The notes: a model not told the origin generated them from the sequence alone. 64,000 nucleotides of DNA from Prevotellaceae bacterium (GCA_015256945.1 JABZLB010000009.1:1-64000), one strand, 5' to 3'. Shown: positions 43,529 to 52,388, numbered from the stretch's first letter. Made by a program: numbers and translations.

Positions 43529-45259
43529 ATGAAGAATTATCTTTTAATGTTCTCTCTCGGAGTATTGGCAGTAACATCGTTTACAGCCTGTTCTGACGAT
43601 AACACTGAGCCTTCGGCACGTACAAACTGGCCAAAAGATTCGCTCAGTGTATTCTCTTCGGCAGAATGGTTGCCTGGTGGAGAAAAGGGAACTACAAGCA
43701 ACGAACAGGGCTGTTACTCTAATCCTGTTCCACAAATAGAAAACAATCCCCAGCTCTATACAACGTTCAAGACTGGTGAATTGTTCTTTGAGCACGATGC
43801 AAATACCTTTACAAAGCCCTTCTGGGGGCTGGGACCTGCTTACGTTCGTTCTGGTTGCGAATACTGTCACCCCTCTTATGGACATGGGAAAAGGCAGGAT
43901 AAGTACCGCGCCAATACTATGGGCAACGGATATTTACTTGTAATTTATCACCCAACAGCAGGCACTGACGGAAACGGTAACGCTTATGCCGCAAACAGTT
44001 ACATTAGTGAAGTGACGGGTATGCCACAGACAAAGGCAGTATATCCTTTCAAGGCACCCATTGAAGAAAGCGGTATTCATATTACATGGAAAACAGCAAC
44101 CGATGAGCATGGCAATAAATTCCCCGATGGAGAAGCCTATAATCTGACCTATCCTGACGTGTCAATTGATCGTGATGCTTTCAATACGTCACCCAAACCA
44201 GACAATTATGCCGTACGCCTTGAATCGACTATCGGCATGTATGGTACTGGTTTGTTAGATGCCATCAGTCAGGATTCTATGAAGGTACAATACCAACGTG
44301 AGGCTCGCCACGCTACCCTGAATCCAGGAATGTGGAATGCAGGTGCCAACGACTGGGCTCCAACAGCATGGTATACTTTAGCCGATGGTACCAAACGCAT
44401 TAAGAAATTCACCTACGCTATGACGCGTGCAGCTCTGCTCGACGGCCCTGGCGCTAATGCTATCTGGAATATTACCAACGTAACACGCTCCGACCGCCAT
44501 TACCTTTACACTTCAAAGGCATGGGCTAAAAAGATGAGTGAGGATCAGGATGTGATTAGAGAAATCAAAAGAGACGGCCAATCGGCAACGTCTTGGTTGC
44601 ATCCTTATTATGCTGATGGTACAGATACTGGTATCGCTCAGATGGTAAACAAGCTGCTCGGACTAAATACAAATACTCCCGCTAACCGCGCAGACTATGA
44701 GAATTACGTCATGCACAATGCTCCCTGGAACAATCAAGAGGAAATGAGTAATGACAATTTCTACGCCTTTGCCGTCTGGCACCGCGGACTTGGAGTGCCT
44801 CGTGCCCGCAACTTAGAAACAGAAGAGGTACAGCGTGGCAAAAAACTCTTCTATGCAATGGGCTGTACCCACTGCCACCGCCCGTCGTGGACCATCAAAG
44901 ACGACACGGGCTGGCTCGACCCAATATCACGCCAATTCTGCAGCTTAGGCCATGGAATGCCAGAGTATAGCAACACCGTTATCTGGCCTTATACCGACCT
45001 TGTCCAGCACCGTCTGTTTATGGAGAACGACATTCGTACCGGATGGTGCCGTACAACACCGCTGTGGGGTCGTGGATTATCAGTGCAGGAAACCGGTGAA
45101 GGTTGCCGTTTACACGACAATCGTGCACGTAATGTGGTAGAGGCTATTATGTGGCATGGTTACAGCAGGCAAAGCGATGCCTACGCTGCTGCACAGAAAT
45201 TCTACCACTTAAGCAAAGCCGACCGCGATGCTGTGGTAGCATTCATCAACGCAATTTAA
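43529..45259 (+). CDS. Di-haem oxidoreductase-like lipoprotein (DHOR/DUF1111 family)
   Basis: 576 residues. The lipobox ends FTAC (Cys21). There are two c-type haem motifs: CEYCH at residues 110-114 and CTHCH at 446-450. The segment NRARNVVEAIMWHGYS near the C terminus matches the DHOR family (PF06537). Members are periplasmic di-haem proteins often found beside imelysins in bacterial iron-regulated loci. It should act in electron transfer, for example peroxide reduction or iron redox change; this is inference. Haem attachment would depend on the CcsBA protein encoded at 46518. It is followed by a terminator-like hairpin at 45274. Confidence 0.9.
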   Translation: MKNYLLMFSLGVLAVTSFTACSDDNTEPSARTNWPKDSLSVFSSAEWLPGGEKGTTSNEQGCYSNPVPQIENNPQLYTTFKTGELFFEHDANTFTKPFWGLGPAYVRSGCEYCHPSYGHGKRQDKYRANTMGNGYLLVIYHPTAGTDGNGNAYAANSYISEVTGMPQTKAVYPFKAPIEESGIHITWKTATDEHGNKFPDGEAYNLTYPDVSIDRDAFNTSPKPDNYAVRLESTIGMYGTGLLDAISQDSMKVQYQREARHATLNPGMWNAGANDWAPTAWYTLADGTKRIKKFTYAMTRAALLDGPGANAIWNITNVTRSDRHYLYTSKAWAKKMSEDQDVIREIKRDGQSATSWLHPYYADGTDTGIAQMVNKLLGLNTNTPANRADYENYVMHNAPWNNQEEMSNDNFYAFAVWHRGLGVPRARNLETEEVQRGKKLFYAMGCTHCHRPSWTIKDDTGWLDPISRQFCSLGHGMPEYSNTVIWPYTDLVQHRLFMENDIRTGWCRTTPLWGRGLSVQETGEGCRLHDNRARNVVEAIMWHGYSRQSDAYAAAQKFYHLSKADRDAVVAFINAI

Positions 45260-45273
45260 TATTATCTATTTAT

Positions 45274-45316
45274 ATCCGCCAGACAAAGTATCAGCTTGTC
45301 TGGTGGATTTTTCTTG
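45274..45316 (+). terminator. Terminator-like hairpin after the di-haem gene
   Basis: ATCCGCCAGACAA (45274-45286) pairs with TTGTCTGGTGGAT (45296-45308), with TTTTCTTG after it. It lies inside the cluster, so it may lower expression of the two downstream genes rather than end the transcript. Confidence 0.65.
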
Positions 45317-45351
45317 TCAATAAAACACCATTTTATTTAGATTTCTGACTT

Positions 45352-46461
45352 ATGAGAAAGTTTTTACATTTATTTCTGTTATCATTCATATTGATTTTTG
45401 TTTCATGTAATAGCAACGAAGAAGATGGAAACAAACAAAATGGTGGCGCATTATCATTAGAACAGGTACTTACCAACTGCATTGACCGTACCATTATACC
45501 TTTAAATGCAAAGACGGCACTGTATGCCGACTCTACCTATAACAGCATTGAGGCCTTACAATATGGCCATTTTACCCAGGCCCAGATTGACAAAGCTGCA
45601 AACCTTTTCCTTAATATGCGATTGGCTTATGAACAAAGTGAAGGTTTCTTCCTTGGTGCAAATGCTAATTATTCCATCGATTCTGACATTAACAACTGGC
45701 CGTTAGACCATCACAGTTTCGACCAGCTTATGGCAAGTAACAAGAGTTTAAGCGACCCCGAAAGCGAGTCATCGTCAATCGTCGGTTTCCATGCTCTCGA
45801 ATATATTTTCTTTAGAGACGGACACATCAGAAGCTTTTCAGCTATCTCCGAAAGGGAACTGACCTATGCAAAAGCCCTTATCAAACACCTGAGAATAAAA
45901 CTTTTTCAGGTAGAATGTGGCTGGACCGATGACAATGGCAAAGGGCATGTAACGCTTCTTAAGCTTAACGGAGTTCCCTATCTGGCTCCTGACGGAACGA
46001 CATATCGCAATTATATGCTTACAAAATATACCTTACGCCAGTTGGCTGCCGCCCTAATATCGGGTGATCACGGACTCGTAGGTCAAACCGATGAGATTGC
46101 ATACACCAAACTATTAAGGCCTTTCTCTACCGACTCTACCTATATTGAGTCGCCTTACAGCCAAACGTCACTCATCGATTTAGAGTATAACTTACGGAGT
46201 GTCTGTGCCATATGGTATGGCAATACTGACGGAGCGCCAGTACAAAACAAAATATCACTCGACGCATACTTCCTGAAAAACAACCTGGCTCTGGCTACAA
46301 AAGTACAACAACAGCTCCAGAGGTGTGACCGCGCATTACGTAATATTGCTTCACCTTTTGTCAATCATTGTCACGACAACAGCGTAAAGATTGCAAGTGA
46401 TGAGTTTGTAGCCCTGTCGGATGTGCTGGGAGAGGTCGGAGATTACATCCAGTCGCATTAA
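45352..46461 (+). CDS. Imelysin family (peptidase M75) lipoprotein 2
   Basis: 369 residues with lipobox FVSC (Cys19). GFHALE places the conserved pair at His147 and Glu150. It shares the overall plan of imelysin 1 (LSLEQVLTNCIDRTIIPLNA at the start; SDVLGEVGDYIQS at the end) but is 65 residues shorter, with a reduced middle region. The similarity suggests an old duplication followed by specialisation. It lies between the di-haem gene and the cytochrome maturation gene. Confidence 0.88.
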   Translation: MRKFLHLFLLSFILIFVSCNSNEEDGNKQNGGALSLEQVLTNCIDRTIIPLNAKTALYADSTYNSIEALQYGHFTQAQIDKAANLFLNMRLAYEQSEGFFLGANANYSIDSDINNWPLDHHSFDQLMASNKSLSDPESESSSIVGFHALEYIFFRDGHIRSFSAISERELTYAKALIKHLRIKLFQVECGWTDDNGKGHVTLLKLNGVPYLAPDGTTYRNYMLTKYTLRQLAAALISGDHGLVGQTDEIAYTKLLRPFSTDSTYIESPYSQTSLIDLEYNLRSVCAIWYGNTDGAPVQNKISLDAYFLKNNLALATKVQQQLQRCDRALRNIASPFVNHCHDNSVKIASDEFVALSDVLGEVGDYIQSH

Positions 46462-46517
46462 GCACAGCCGGTTAATTATGGCCGGCTAAAGCCTGTTTAT
46501 GTATCAATAAAAACATT

Positions 46518-48782
46518 ATGATTAAGAAAATTTCGGCAGCATTGTACGTTCTTGTCATCGTATTAATGGCTACTGCCTCTATTATAGAGAACTTCGAAGG
46601 CACGCCTTTTGCCCATCAATATATATATGGAAGTTGGTGGTTTAACCTGTCATGGGCCTTGCTTGCCGGCTTTGGTATTGCGTATATATTGAAGCAAAGA
46701 GTCAGAAAATGGGATATTTTATTGCTCCATCTTTCATTTATCGTTATCCTTGGAGGAGCTTTTCTCACACACGTGCTGTCGTATAGTGGCATGATTCATC
46801 TGCGTGGCGACCAGCCTACGAACCAGTATTCGGAGATGATTTCAATGGAAAAGACCGAGAAACACACCCTCCCTTTCTATGTTAGATTGGATAAATTTGA
46901 TGTAAAATACCACAGTGGTACAGAGGCTGCAGCCGATTATGCCACATATTTTTCAATTATTGACGGGCGCAATACCATCCACGCGAAGGTATCAATGAAC
47001 CATATTTTCAATTATCGTGGCGTGCGATTCTACCAGGCCAGTTACGATACCGACAACATGGGCAGCTATCTTAGTGTCAACAGTGACCCGTGGGGGGTTA
47101 CCGTTACCTATACAGGCTATGCCCTGTTATTCCTTACACTGTTGTGGTTACTGATTGATCCTAAAGGCACTTTTCGCCGTTTGCTCACATCACCACTATT
47201 AAAAAGAGGTGCATTAAGTATTGCATTGCTCACCCTTTTCAGCATCGTCCCACAGTCATCACGCGCTGCAACTACTATCGATAAAGCCACAGCAGCAAGC
47301 TTTGGCAACCTTTTTGTCAATTATAACAATCGTATTTGCCCTCTCCAGACACTGGCCATCGACTTTACAAAGAAAATATACGGCAAGCGTCATTATGGCG
47401 ATGCCAATGCCGAACAAGTGCTGATGAGCTGGATTTTCTATACCAGTCAATGGAATAACGAGCCTGTTATTAAGGTGAACAGCCATGAAATATGCTCTCG
47501 TTTCGGACTCCCCGAATATACTTGCCTCAATGCTTTCTTCCATAATGGAGAATATACTCTTGGACGTTACGCCGCCGAATACCAGCAAGGACAAACCGAT
47601 GCCTTTCACAAAGCGTGCGCAGAGATGGACAATAAAATAACCCTCATCATGCAATTACAGCAGGGTAGTTTGTTAACCATGCTGCCCGACACCCACAACG
47701 GCAGAACAACGTGGTATGCACCGTCCGATAGTTTGCCACAGCAATTAGGCCGGACGAAGATACTTTTCTTCAAAAACATTTTCCCAATGCTGTACAGCCA
47801 GGTTACCATGGGTCAGGAAACTACCACGCGCATGCTTATCGACAAGCTGGCCTTATACCAGAAAAAGAATGGCGGAAGCAGCTTACCATCCGACAATCAG
47901 GTCAAGGCCGAACATATTTATAATGCTATTCCCTTTGCTACTATTCTGTTTATTGTAAACCTTACGTTAGGTTTTGTAGCATTGCTGTTCACCATACGCA
48001 GAATGACCACGGTGCATGCTCCTGCCATTTCTGCCACACAGAAATGGGTTAACCGCTGTTTATCCGGCATGCTTATGCTGTCGTTCCTTGCCCTTTCATT
48101 CTCATTGGCACTGCGCTGGCTCATATCAGGCAACATACCTTTAAGCAATGGCTACGAATCAATGTTGTCAGTAGCCTGGTTCGTTCAGCTGTTAAGTATC
48201 ATTGCTTACCGCAAGGCACACATTGTTTTAGTATTTGGTTTTCTGCTCTCCGGGTTCTTTTTGCTGGTGAGTCACATCTCACAGATGGACCCTTCCATAG
48301 GTCCGATGATGCCCGTTCTTAACTCACCGTTGCTAAGTATACATGTAAGCATCATTATGATGAGCTATGCACTACTCGCGTTAACGTTTATATGCGGCCT
48401 CACGGCCTTTATGATCATTGGCGTTAACCGTGTTCGTGGCATGAACCATACAGGCTCTTCTAACACAGACATACAGACAGAGAGCCTGCAAGTGCTTAGC
48501 CGTATATTCCTCTACCCTGCCGTAACTACCATGGGACTGGGCATCTTCATCGGTGCAATATGGGCTAACATAAGCTGGGGCACATACTGGAGCTGGGACC
48601 CTAAGGAAACATGGGCTCTCATTACCTTTATGATTTATGCCGTTGTTCTGCACACACAGAGCCTGCCTTTGTTCAGAAAGCCCATACCATACCATCTGTA
48701 TATGGTTATCGCTTTCCTGAGTATCATCATGACTTACTTTGGTGTAAACTACATATTAGGCGGTATGCACTCGTACGCATAA
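46518..48782 (+). CDS. Fused ResB-CcsA cytochrome c maturation protein
   Basis: 754 residues. The N-terminal half is ResB-like, with three membrane helices near residues 7-25, 38-55 and 70-90 and an extracytoplasmic domain with GMIHLRGDQPT. The C-terminal half is CcsA-like, with about eight helices and the haem-handling motif WGTYWSWDPKETW near residue 690. Such fusions (system II, CcsBA) export haem and attach it to CXXCH proteins. Placing it in the cluster with a two-CXXCH protein implies a dedicated haem-loading role. A general maturase role for the cell is also possible, since none other is in this window. Confidence 0.9.
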   Translation: MIKKISAALYVLVIVLMATASIIENFEGTPFAHQYIYGSWWFNLSWALLAGFGIAYILKQRVRKWDILLLHLSFIVILGGAFLTHVLSYSGMIHLRGDQPTNQYSEMISMEKTEKHTLPFYVRLDKFDVKYHSGTEAAADYATYFSIIDGRNTIHAKVSMNHIFNYRGVRFYQASYDTDNMGSYLSVNSDPWGVTVTYTGYALLFLTLLWLLIDPKGTFRRLLTSPLLKRGALSIALLTLFSIVPQSSRAATTIDKATAASFGNLFVNYNNRICPLQTLAIDFTKKIYGKRHYGDANAEQVLMSWIFYTSQWNNEPVIKVNSHEICSRFGLPEYTCLNAFFHNGEYTLGRYAAEYQQGQTDAFHKACAEMDNKITLIMQLQQGSLLTMLPDTHNGRTTWYAPSDSLPQQLGRTKILFFKNIFPMLYSQVTMGQETTTRMLIDKLALYQKKNGGSSLPSDNQVKAEHIYNAIPFATILFIVNLTLGFVALLFTIRRMTTVHAPAISATQKWVNRCLSGMLMLSFLALSFSLALRWLISGNIPLSNGYESMLSVAWFVQLLSIIAYRKAHIVLVFGFLLSGFFLLVSHISQMDPSIGPMMPVLNSPLLSIHVSIIMMSYALLALTFICGLTAFMIIGVNRVRGMNHTGSSNTDIQTESLQVLSRIFLYPAVTTMGLGIFIGAIWANISWGTYWSWDPKETWALITFMIYAVVLHTQSLPLFRKPIPYHLYMVIAFLSIIMTYFGVNYILGGMHSYA

Positions 48783-48808
48783 GCCTGCTTTCGTACACAA
48801 TAAACAAT

Positions 48809-48844
48809 TACCCCGCCATTCTCTGCTTAGAGTATGGCGGGGTA
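48809..48844. terminator. Shared terminator between ccsBA-type gene and rny
   Basis: TACCCCGCCAT (48809-48819) pairs with ATGGCGGGGTA (48834-48844). It lies between two convergent genes. The flanks are A/T-rich but have no long T run on either side. Confidence 0.6.
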
Positions 48845-48886
48845 AACCTTTATTTGATATTCAGGTTATGAGCCTGACCGTCTGCT

Positions 48887-50422
48887 TTACTTGGCATAAG
48901 CTACCGAGCGCGTTTCGCGAATCACGGTAATTTTAACCTGACCAGGGTATGTCATCTCATTTTGAATCTTCGTCGCTATTTCGTCACTCAGCTTCGTACT
49001 TTCCTCATCGGTCATCTTATCTGCGCCTACAATTACGCGAAGTTCGCGGCCAGCCTGTATAGCATACGTCTTTGTTACACCCGGATAACTCATGGCAATA
49101 GCCTCAAGATCGTTCAAACGTTTGATATAGGCCTCCACAATCTCACGACGAGCACCGGGGCGTGCACCAGAGATTGCGTCACAAACCTGTACGATGGGCG
49201 CCAGCAGGGTTTTCATTTCAACCTCGTCATGGTGGGCGGCAATGGCGTTAACAATATCAGGTTTCTCCTTACAGCGCTCGGCCATCTTGGCTCCAAGCAG
49301 TGCGTGTGGCAGCTCACTCTCCTCGTCGGGCACCTTACCAATGTCGTGAAGCAAGCCTGCACGTTTGGCCTTTTTGGGGTTAAGTCCCAGCTCCGACGCC
49401 ATAACAGCACACAAATTAGCGGTTTCACGCGCATGCTGTAACAGGTTCTGGCCGTACGAAGAGCGATATTTCATTTTACCGATAATACGGATAAGGTCGG
49501 GGTGCAAGCCATGAATACCAAGGTCGATAGCCGTACGTTTACCCGTCTCTATGATTTCGTTCTCAAGCTGTTTCTTCACTTTTGCAACTACTTCCTCAAT
49601 GCGAGCCGGATGAATACGGCCGTCAGCTACCAGCTGATGCAATGCAAGGCGGCATATTTCACGACGTACAGGGTCGAAGGCTGAGATGACAATCGACTCG
49701 GGTGTGTCATCAACAACGATCTCTACACCCGTTGCAGCCTCAAGGGCACGGATGTTACGGCCTTCACGTCCTATAATACGGCCCTTCACTTCATCGTTTT
49801 CAATATGGAAAACACTGACTGAATTTTCGATAGCCGTTTCAGTAGCCACGCGCTGAATAGTTTGTATTACGATCTTCCTGGCCGTTTGATTGGCATCCAA
49901 TTTAGCCTGATCGACCACCTCGTTGATATAACTTGCTGCATCCAGACGGGCCTTGTCTTTCATGCTTTCAACCAGACGGTTCTTCGCTTCTTCGGCTGAA
50001 AGGCCTGACAGTTCTTCGAGCTTCACGCGCTCCTGTTCAACCATCTTCTCCAGATCCTGCTGTTTAACGGCCAGGAGTTTCTTTTCGTTCTCTATCCTTG
50101 CCTGCTCCTGCTCAACCTCTTCCTTGCGCCGTCCGAGTTCTTCCTGGCGCTGGTTGAGCGATATTTCACGCTGTTTCAAACGGTTTTCAGCCTGCTGAAT
50201 TTTCTGATTACGCTGCTGAACCTCTTTCTCCAACTCGCTTTTCTTATTCAGAAACTTCTCTTTTACCTCAAGCAGTTTTTTCTCTTTGATGACGTCTGCG
50301 TCCCTTTTGGCCGCTTCCATCAACTGATTATATTTCCCGTTAATAATATAGCGGAAAACGACATAGCCGACAATTCCACCTGTAATTAAGGCTGCTGCGA
50401 CTGCGATTATTATACCTGTCAT
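48887..50422 (-). CDS. rny: Ribonuclease Y
   Basis: Membrane-bound endoribonuclease that starts mRNA decay. 511 residues: one N-terminal helix (about 3-25), a long coiled coil to about residue 190, a KH domain (GRIIGREGRNIRALEAATGV) and an HD domain (GLLHDIGKVPDE and AAHHDEVE). This is the full family layout. It follows the ZapA-like gene by 39 bases and ends the operon starting at 51822. Confidence 0.96.
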   Translation of the reverse strand: MTGIIIAVAAALITGGIVGYVVFRYIINGKYNQLMEAAKRDADVIKEKKLLEVKEKFLNKKSELEKEVQQRNQKIQQAENRLKQREISLNQRQEELGRRKEEVEQEQARIENEKKLLAVKQQDLEKMVEQERVKLEELSGLSAEEAKNRLVESMKDKARLDAASYINEVVDQAKLDANQTARKIVIQTIQRVATETAIENSVSVFHIENDEVKGRIIGREGRNIRALEAATGVEIVVDDTPESIVISAFDPVRREICRLALHQLVADGRIHPARIEEVVAKVKKQLENEIIETGKRTAIDLGIHGLHPDLIRIIGKMKYRSSYGQNLLQHARETANLCAVMASELGLNPKKAKRAGLLHDIGKVPDEESELPHALLGAKMAERCKEKPDIVNAIAAHHDEVEMKTLLAPIVQVCDAISGARPGARREIVEAYIKRLNDLEAIAMSYPGVTKTYAIQAGRELRVIVGADKMTDEESTKLSDEIATKIQNEMTYPGQVKITVIRETRSVAYAK

Positions 50423-50461
50423 TTATCTTTATGGTTATAAGTTATTCTCTTGTTGAGCGTA

Positions 50462-50767
50462 TCACTCCGCCTTCAACACGGTTTCAATTTCAGAAGTAAG
50501 CCGTTGGAGAATATCATCATAAGGCTTTGTATCGTTTCGCTGCAATTCTCTTTGCAAGCGAAGACCAAGGTCTACCATAGCAAAATAAGTAATTTCCTTA
50601 TCTTCTTTCAGACCTTTGAAGTTGTCATAATATACATTTAAGAGCGCGTTAATAAGCTCTGCATCCTTTCGATACAGCGATTCCTCCTCACGAGGAACCT
50701 TAAGCTCTACTACTCTGTCGTAGATATTCAGCTTTATGTTAATCTTATTCAGTTCGTCTTCTGGCAT
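50462..50767 (-). CDS. zapA: ZapA-like cell division protein
   Basis: About 101 residues from the ATG at 50767, which begins nine bases after the upstream stop; the start at 50803 would overlap that gene and lacks family similarity. It shows the ZapA head (KINIKLNIYDRVVELKVPRE) and a C-terminal helix (EITYFAMVDLGLRLQRELQR). ZapA binds FtsZ and bundles its filaments. It is preceded by a coiled-coil gene and followed by rny. Confidence 0.85.
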   Translation of the reverse strand: MPEDELNKINIKLNIYDRVVELKVPREEESLYRKDAELINALLNVYYDNFKGLKEDKEITYFAMVDLGLRLQRELQRNDTKPYDDILQRLTSEIETVLKAE

Positions 50768-50775
50768 TGTTTCCG

Positions 50776-51069
50776 TTACTTTCCACTCAGTAGCGTGATA
50801 CACTTGTTGACATCTCTAATGAGCTTATTCACTCTTTTGCGCGACGTTTCAATGTCACCGTCGCTCACTGCAAGCATTTTAGCCATTTTAAGATTGTCGT
50901 AATCGCGACGGATGCCCGAAAGCTTTTCTTCCACATCACGCAGTTGCCGGTCGCGCTCGTCGACCATAGCATAAAGCTCTGCATTCTCTTTCTTCAGCTC
51001 CTGATACTGAAGAAGCATCTGCCTTACGCGGGTAGCAAAGGTGTTGATAAGCCTTTCGTTAGCCTCCAT
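50776..51069 (-). CDS. Small coiled-coil protein upstream of zapA
   Basis: 97 residues from the ATG at 51069; an earlier ATG at 51117 would add 16 residues that look unlike the rest. The region LLQYQELKKENAELYAMVDE to SGIRRDYDNLKMAK is a strong coiled coil with heptads. In place and shape it resembles ZapB-type partners of ZapA, but I cannot show homology. It lies 99 bases after the preceding gene's stop and 8 before zapA. Confidence 0.7.
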   Translation of the reverse strand: MEANERLINTFATRVRQMLLQYQELKKENAELYAMVDERDRQLRDVEEKLSGIRRDYDNLKMAKMLAVSDGDIETSRKRVNKLIRDVNKCITLLSGK

Positions 51070-51168
51070 ACCGATGTATTTGCTTGCAAATTTAACTTTT
51101 TTATATCGTTCCAACAAGCTTTCGTGCCTAATTCTTTACCTGAACGGCAACAAAAAGCTTATGGCATT

Positions 51169-51822
51169 TTAGTGCTTTCCCAGTTTTTTCTCGGCAGCAG
51201 CAGCCTCTTCTTTCGACGGTGCCGGCTCTTTCTTTGCCAGCATTACTACCTGAAACACGAAGTCGGTAATCCACTTTTCCGAGAAATTAAGCTTTGTATT
51301 GTATTTACGAATACCCATGACAGCTTTGATAACACTGGGGTCGGTGTAGCTGTTTTTCGTAAAAATGTCCTGCACCGTACTGGCTGTCATGCGATAGATG
51401 GCTTTCCTGAATATTGACGGTACGCGCAGTTTGAACTTCATTAAATTGCCCATCAGCATCATCAAATCCTGCGTAAAGTTCTGGAATTGCACCAGATAAA
51501 CCTGCATATCTGGCAGTTTTTTACAGTTGCGACGCACGCTCTGGTCAATCTCCTTAAAGAAATCGTCATCGGTTTTGTATATTTCTTTCATCATCTTCCT
51601 GCAATGACTCTTCTCGCCCATGCCCAGTTTATTGTTCAATGTAGGCACATGCAGCGTGGTCTTAAACATGCGCAGGTCGGGCAACATGGCCAGATTGGTA
51701 ATGCCAAGCTGGGCAGCAAGCGATGCCTGAAAGTAAACACGAACAAGCGTCATGTAGTCTTCCATGCCTCCACTTCTGGCTTCTGTTTCCTTCTTATTGA
51801 AAATCCTTGATAATAATCCCAT
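51169..51822 (-). CDS. Hypothetical protein heading the zapA-rny operon
   Basis: 217 residues, soluble and mostly helical, with a basic Met-rich core (LPDMQVYLVQFQNFTQDLMM, LMGNLMKFKLRVPSIFRKAI) and a charged Ala/Glu/Lys-rich tail. No signal peptide or membrane segment, and no domain I recognise. Being first in a transcript with a ZapA-like gene and a coiled-coil gene suggests a link to division or RNA turnover, but this is only context. It has its own two-box promoter. Confidence 0.7.
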   Translation of the reverse strand: MGLLSRIFNKKETEARSGGMEDYMTLVRVYFQASLAAQLGITNLAMLPDLRMFKTTLHVPTLNNKLGMGEKSHCRKMMKEIYKTDDDFFKEIDQSVRRNCKKLPDMQVYLVQFQNFTQDLMMLMGNLMKFKLRVPSIFRKAIYRMTASTVQDIFTKNSYTDPSVIKAVMGIRKYNTKLNFSEKWITDFVFQVVMLAKKEPAPSKEEAAAAEKKLGKH

Positions 51823-51868
51823 AGTGAAAATTTTATTTCGTTATTTTTAGTGCGTGAATAAATATTTG

Positions 51869-51898
51869 CAAAAATACAACAATATCATGAAAAATCAA
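51869..51898 (-). promoter_or_regulatory. Promoter of the 51822-zapA-rny operon
   Basis: Minus strand: TTG (51898-51896), 19 bases, TATTTTTG (51876-51869). Good match; the start codon follows 46 bases later. Confidence 0.7.
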
Positions 51899-51935
51899 AG
51901 GTTTGTGCATGTAAAATGCGATAACAGCACAATCT

Positions 51936-51958
51936 GCTATCTGCCGGCAGACGATAGC
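51936..51958. other. Small hairpin in the spacer before rfbA
   Basis: GCTATC (51936-51941) pairs with GATAGC (51953-51958), with TGCCGGCA palindrome inside. Role unknown. The surrounding spacer 51823-52388 also holds the operon promoter, repeat copy E and the rfbA -7 box. Confidence 0.35.
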
Positions 51959-52094
51959 ATCTGCAGCCCCGCAGCTCATTCAGCAAACACCGCCGTAGCG
52001 ACACGCATATACAAAAACAGCCTGAACAACAACAAAATACGTCTATATGCCAACGCCTCATGCCCACTTCTCTGCTGCCTTTACAGTTGAAATG

Positions 52095-52189
52095 TCGTTG
52101 TACGGCGGCCGTCAGCAGCGCGTACGACGGCCGTCACACCCGTTGTACGACAACTGCCGTACGCATTGCTGACGGCCGCCGCACAACGA
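52095..52189. repeat. Dispersed GC-rich inverted-repeat element, copy E
   Basis: Left arm 52095-52122 (TCGTTGTACGGCGGCCGTC onwards) faces right arm 52162-52189 (ending GACGGCCGCCGCACAACGA); 26 of 28 positions are complementary. The centre carries CGACGGCCGTCACACCCG, shared with copy A in inverted form. It lies about 115 bases upstream of the rfbA -7 box. Confidence 0.8.
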
Positions 52190-52304
52190 ACAAACAGCCA
52201 TAAACTATCGGGCATTAGCCAGCCATGCCGCATACCTTAGCATGAAAATGCAGCAGAAAAAGCATTTTTTCAGGTTAAACAAGCAAAAGTTCGATAACAT
52301 TTCA

Positions 52305-52312
52305 TACCTTTG
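52305..52312 (+). promoter_or_regulatory. -7 box for rfbA
   Basis: TACCTTTG, followed by a leader of about 70 bases to the ATG at 52389. It shows that the longer in-frame start at 52242 is not used. No TTG at -33. Confidence 0.5.
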
Positions 52313-52388
52313 CAATCTGAGAGAATCGGGCGAGTTATTATCCGAGATACTAAAGTATCTACTTGTACAAGCAATAATATTACGTAAA

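Noticed and set aside
813..52189. The GC-rich repeats as a CRISPR array
   Set aside because: The copies are tens of kilobases apart, are inverted-repeat units rather than evenly spaced direct repeats, and no cas genes are present.
52242..52388. N-terminal extension of RfbA from the ATG at 52242
   Set aside because: The extension contains the -7 box TACCTTTG at 52305, and the protein family starts at KGIVLAGGSGTR.
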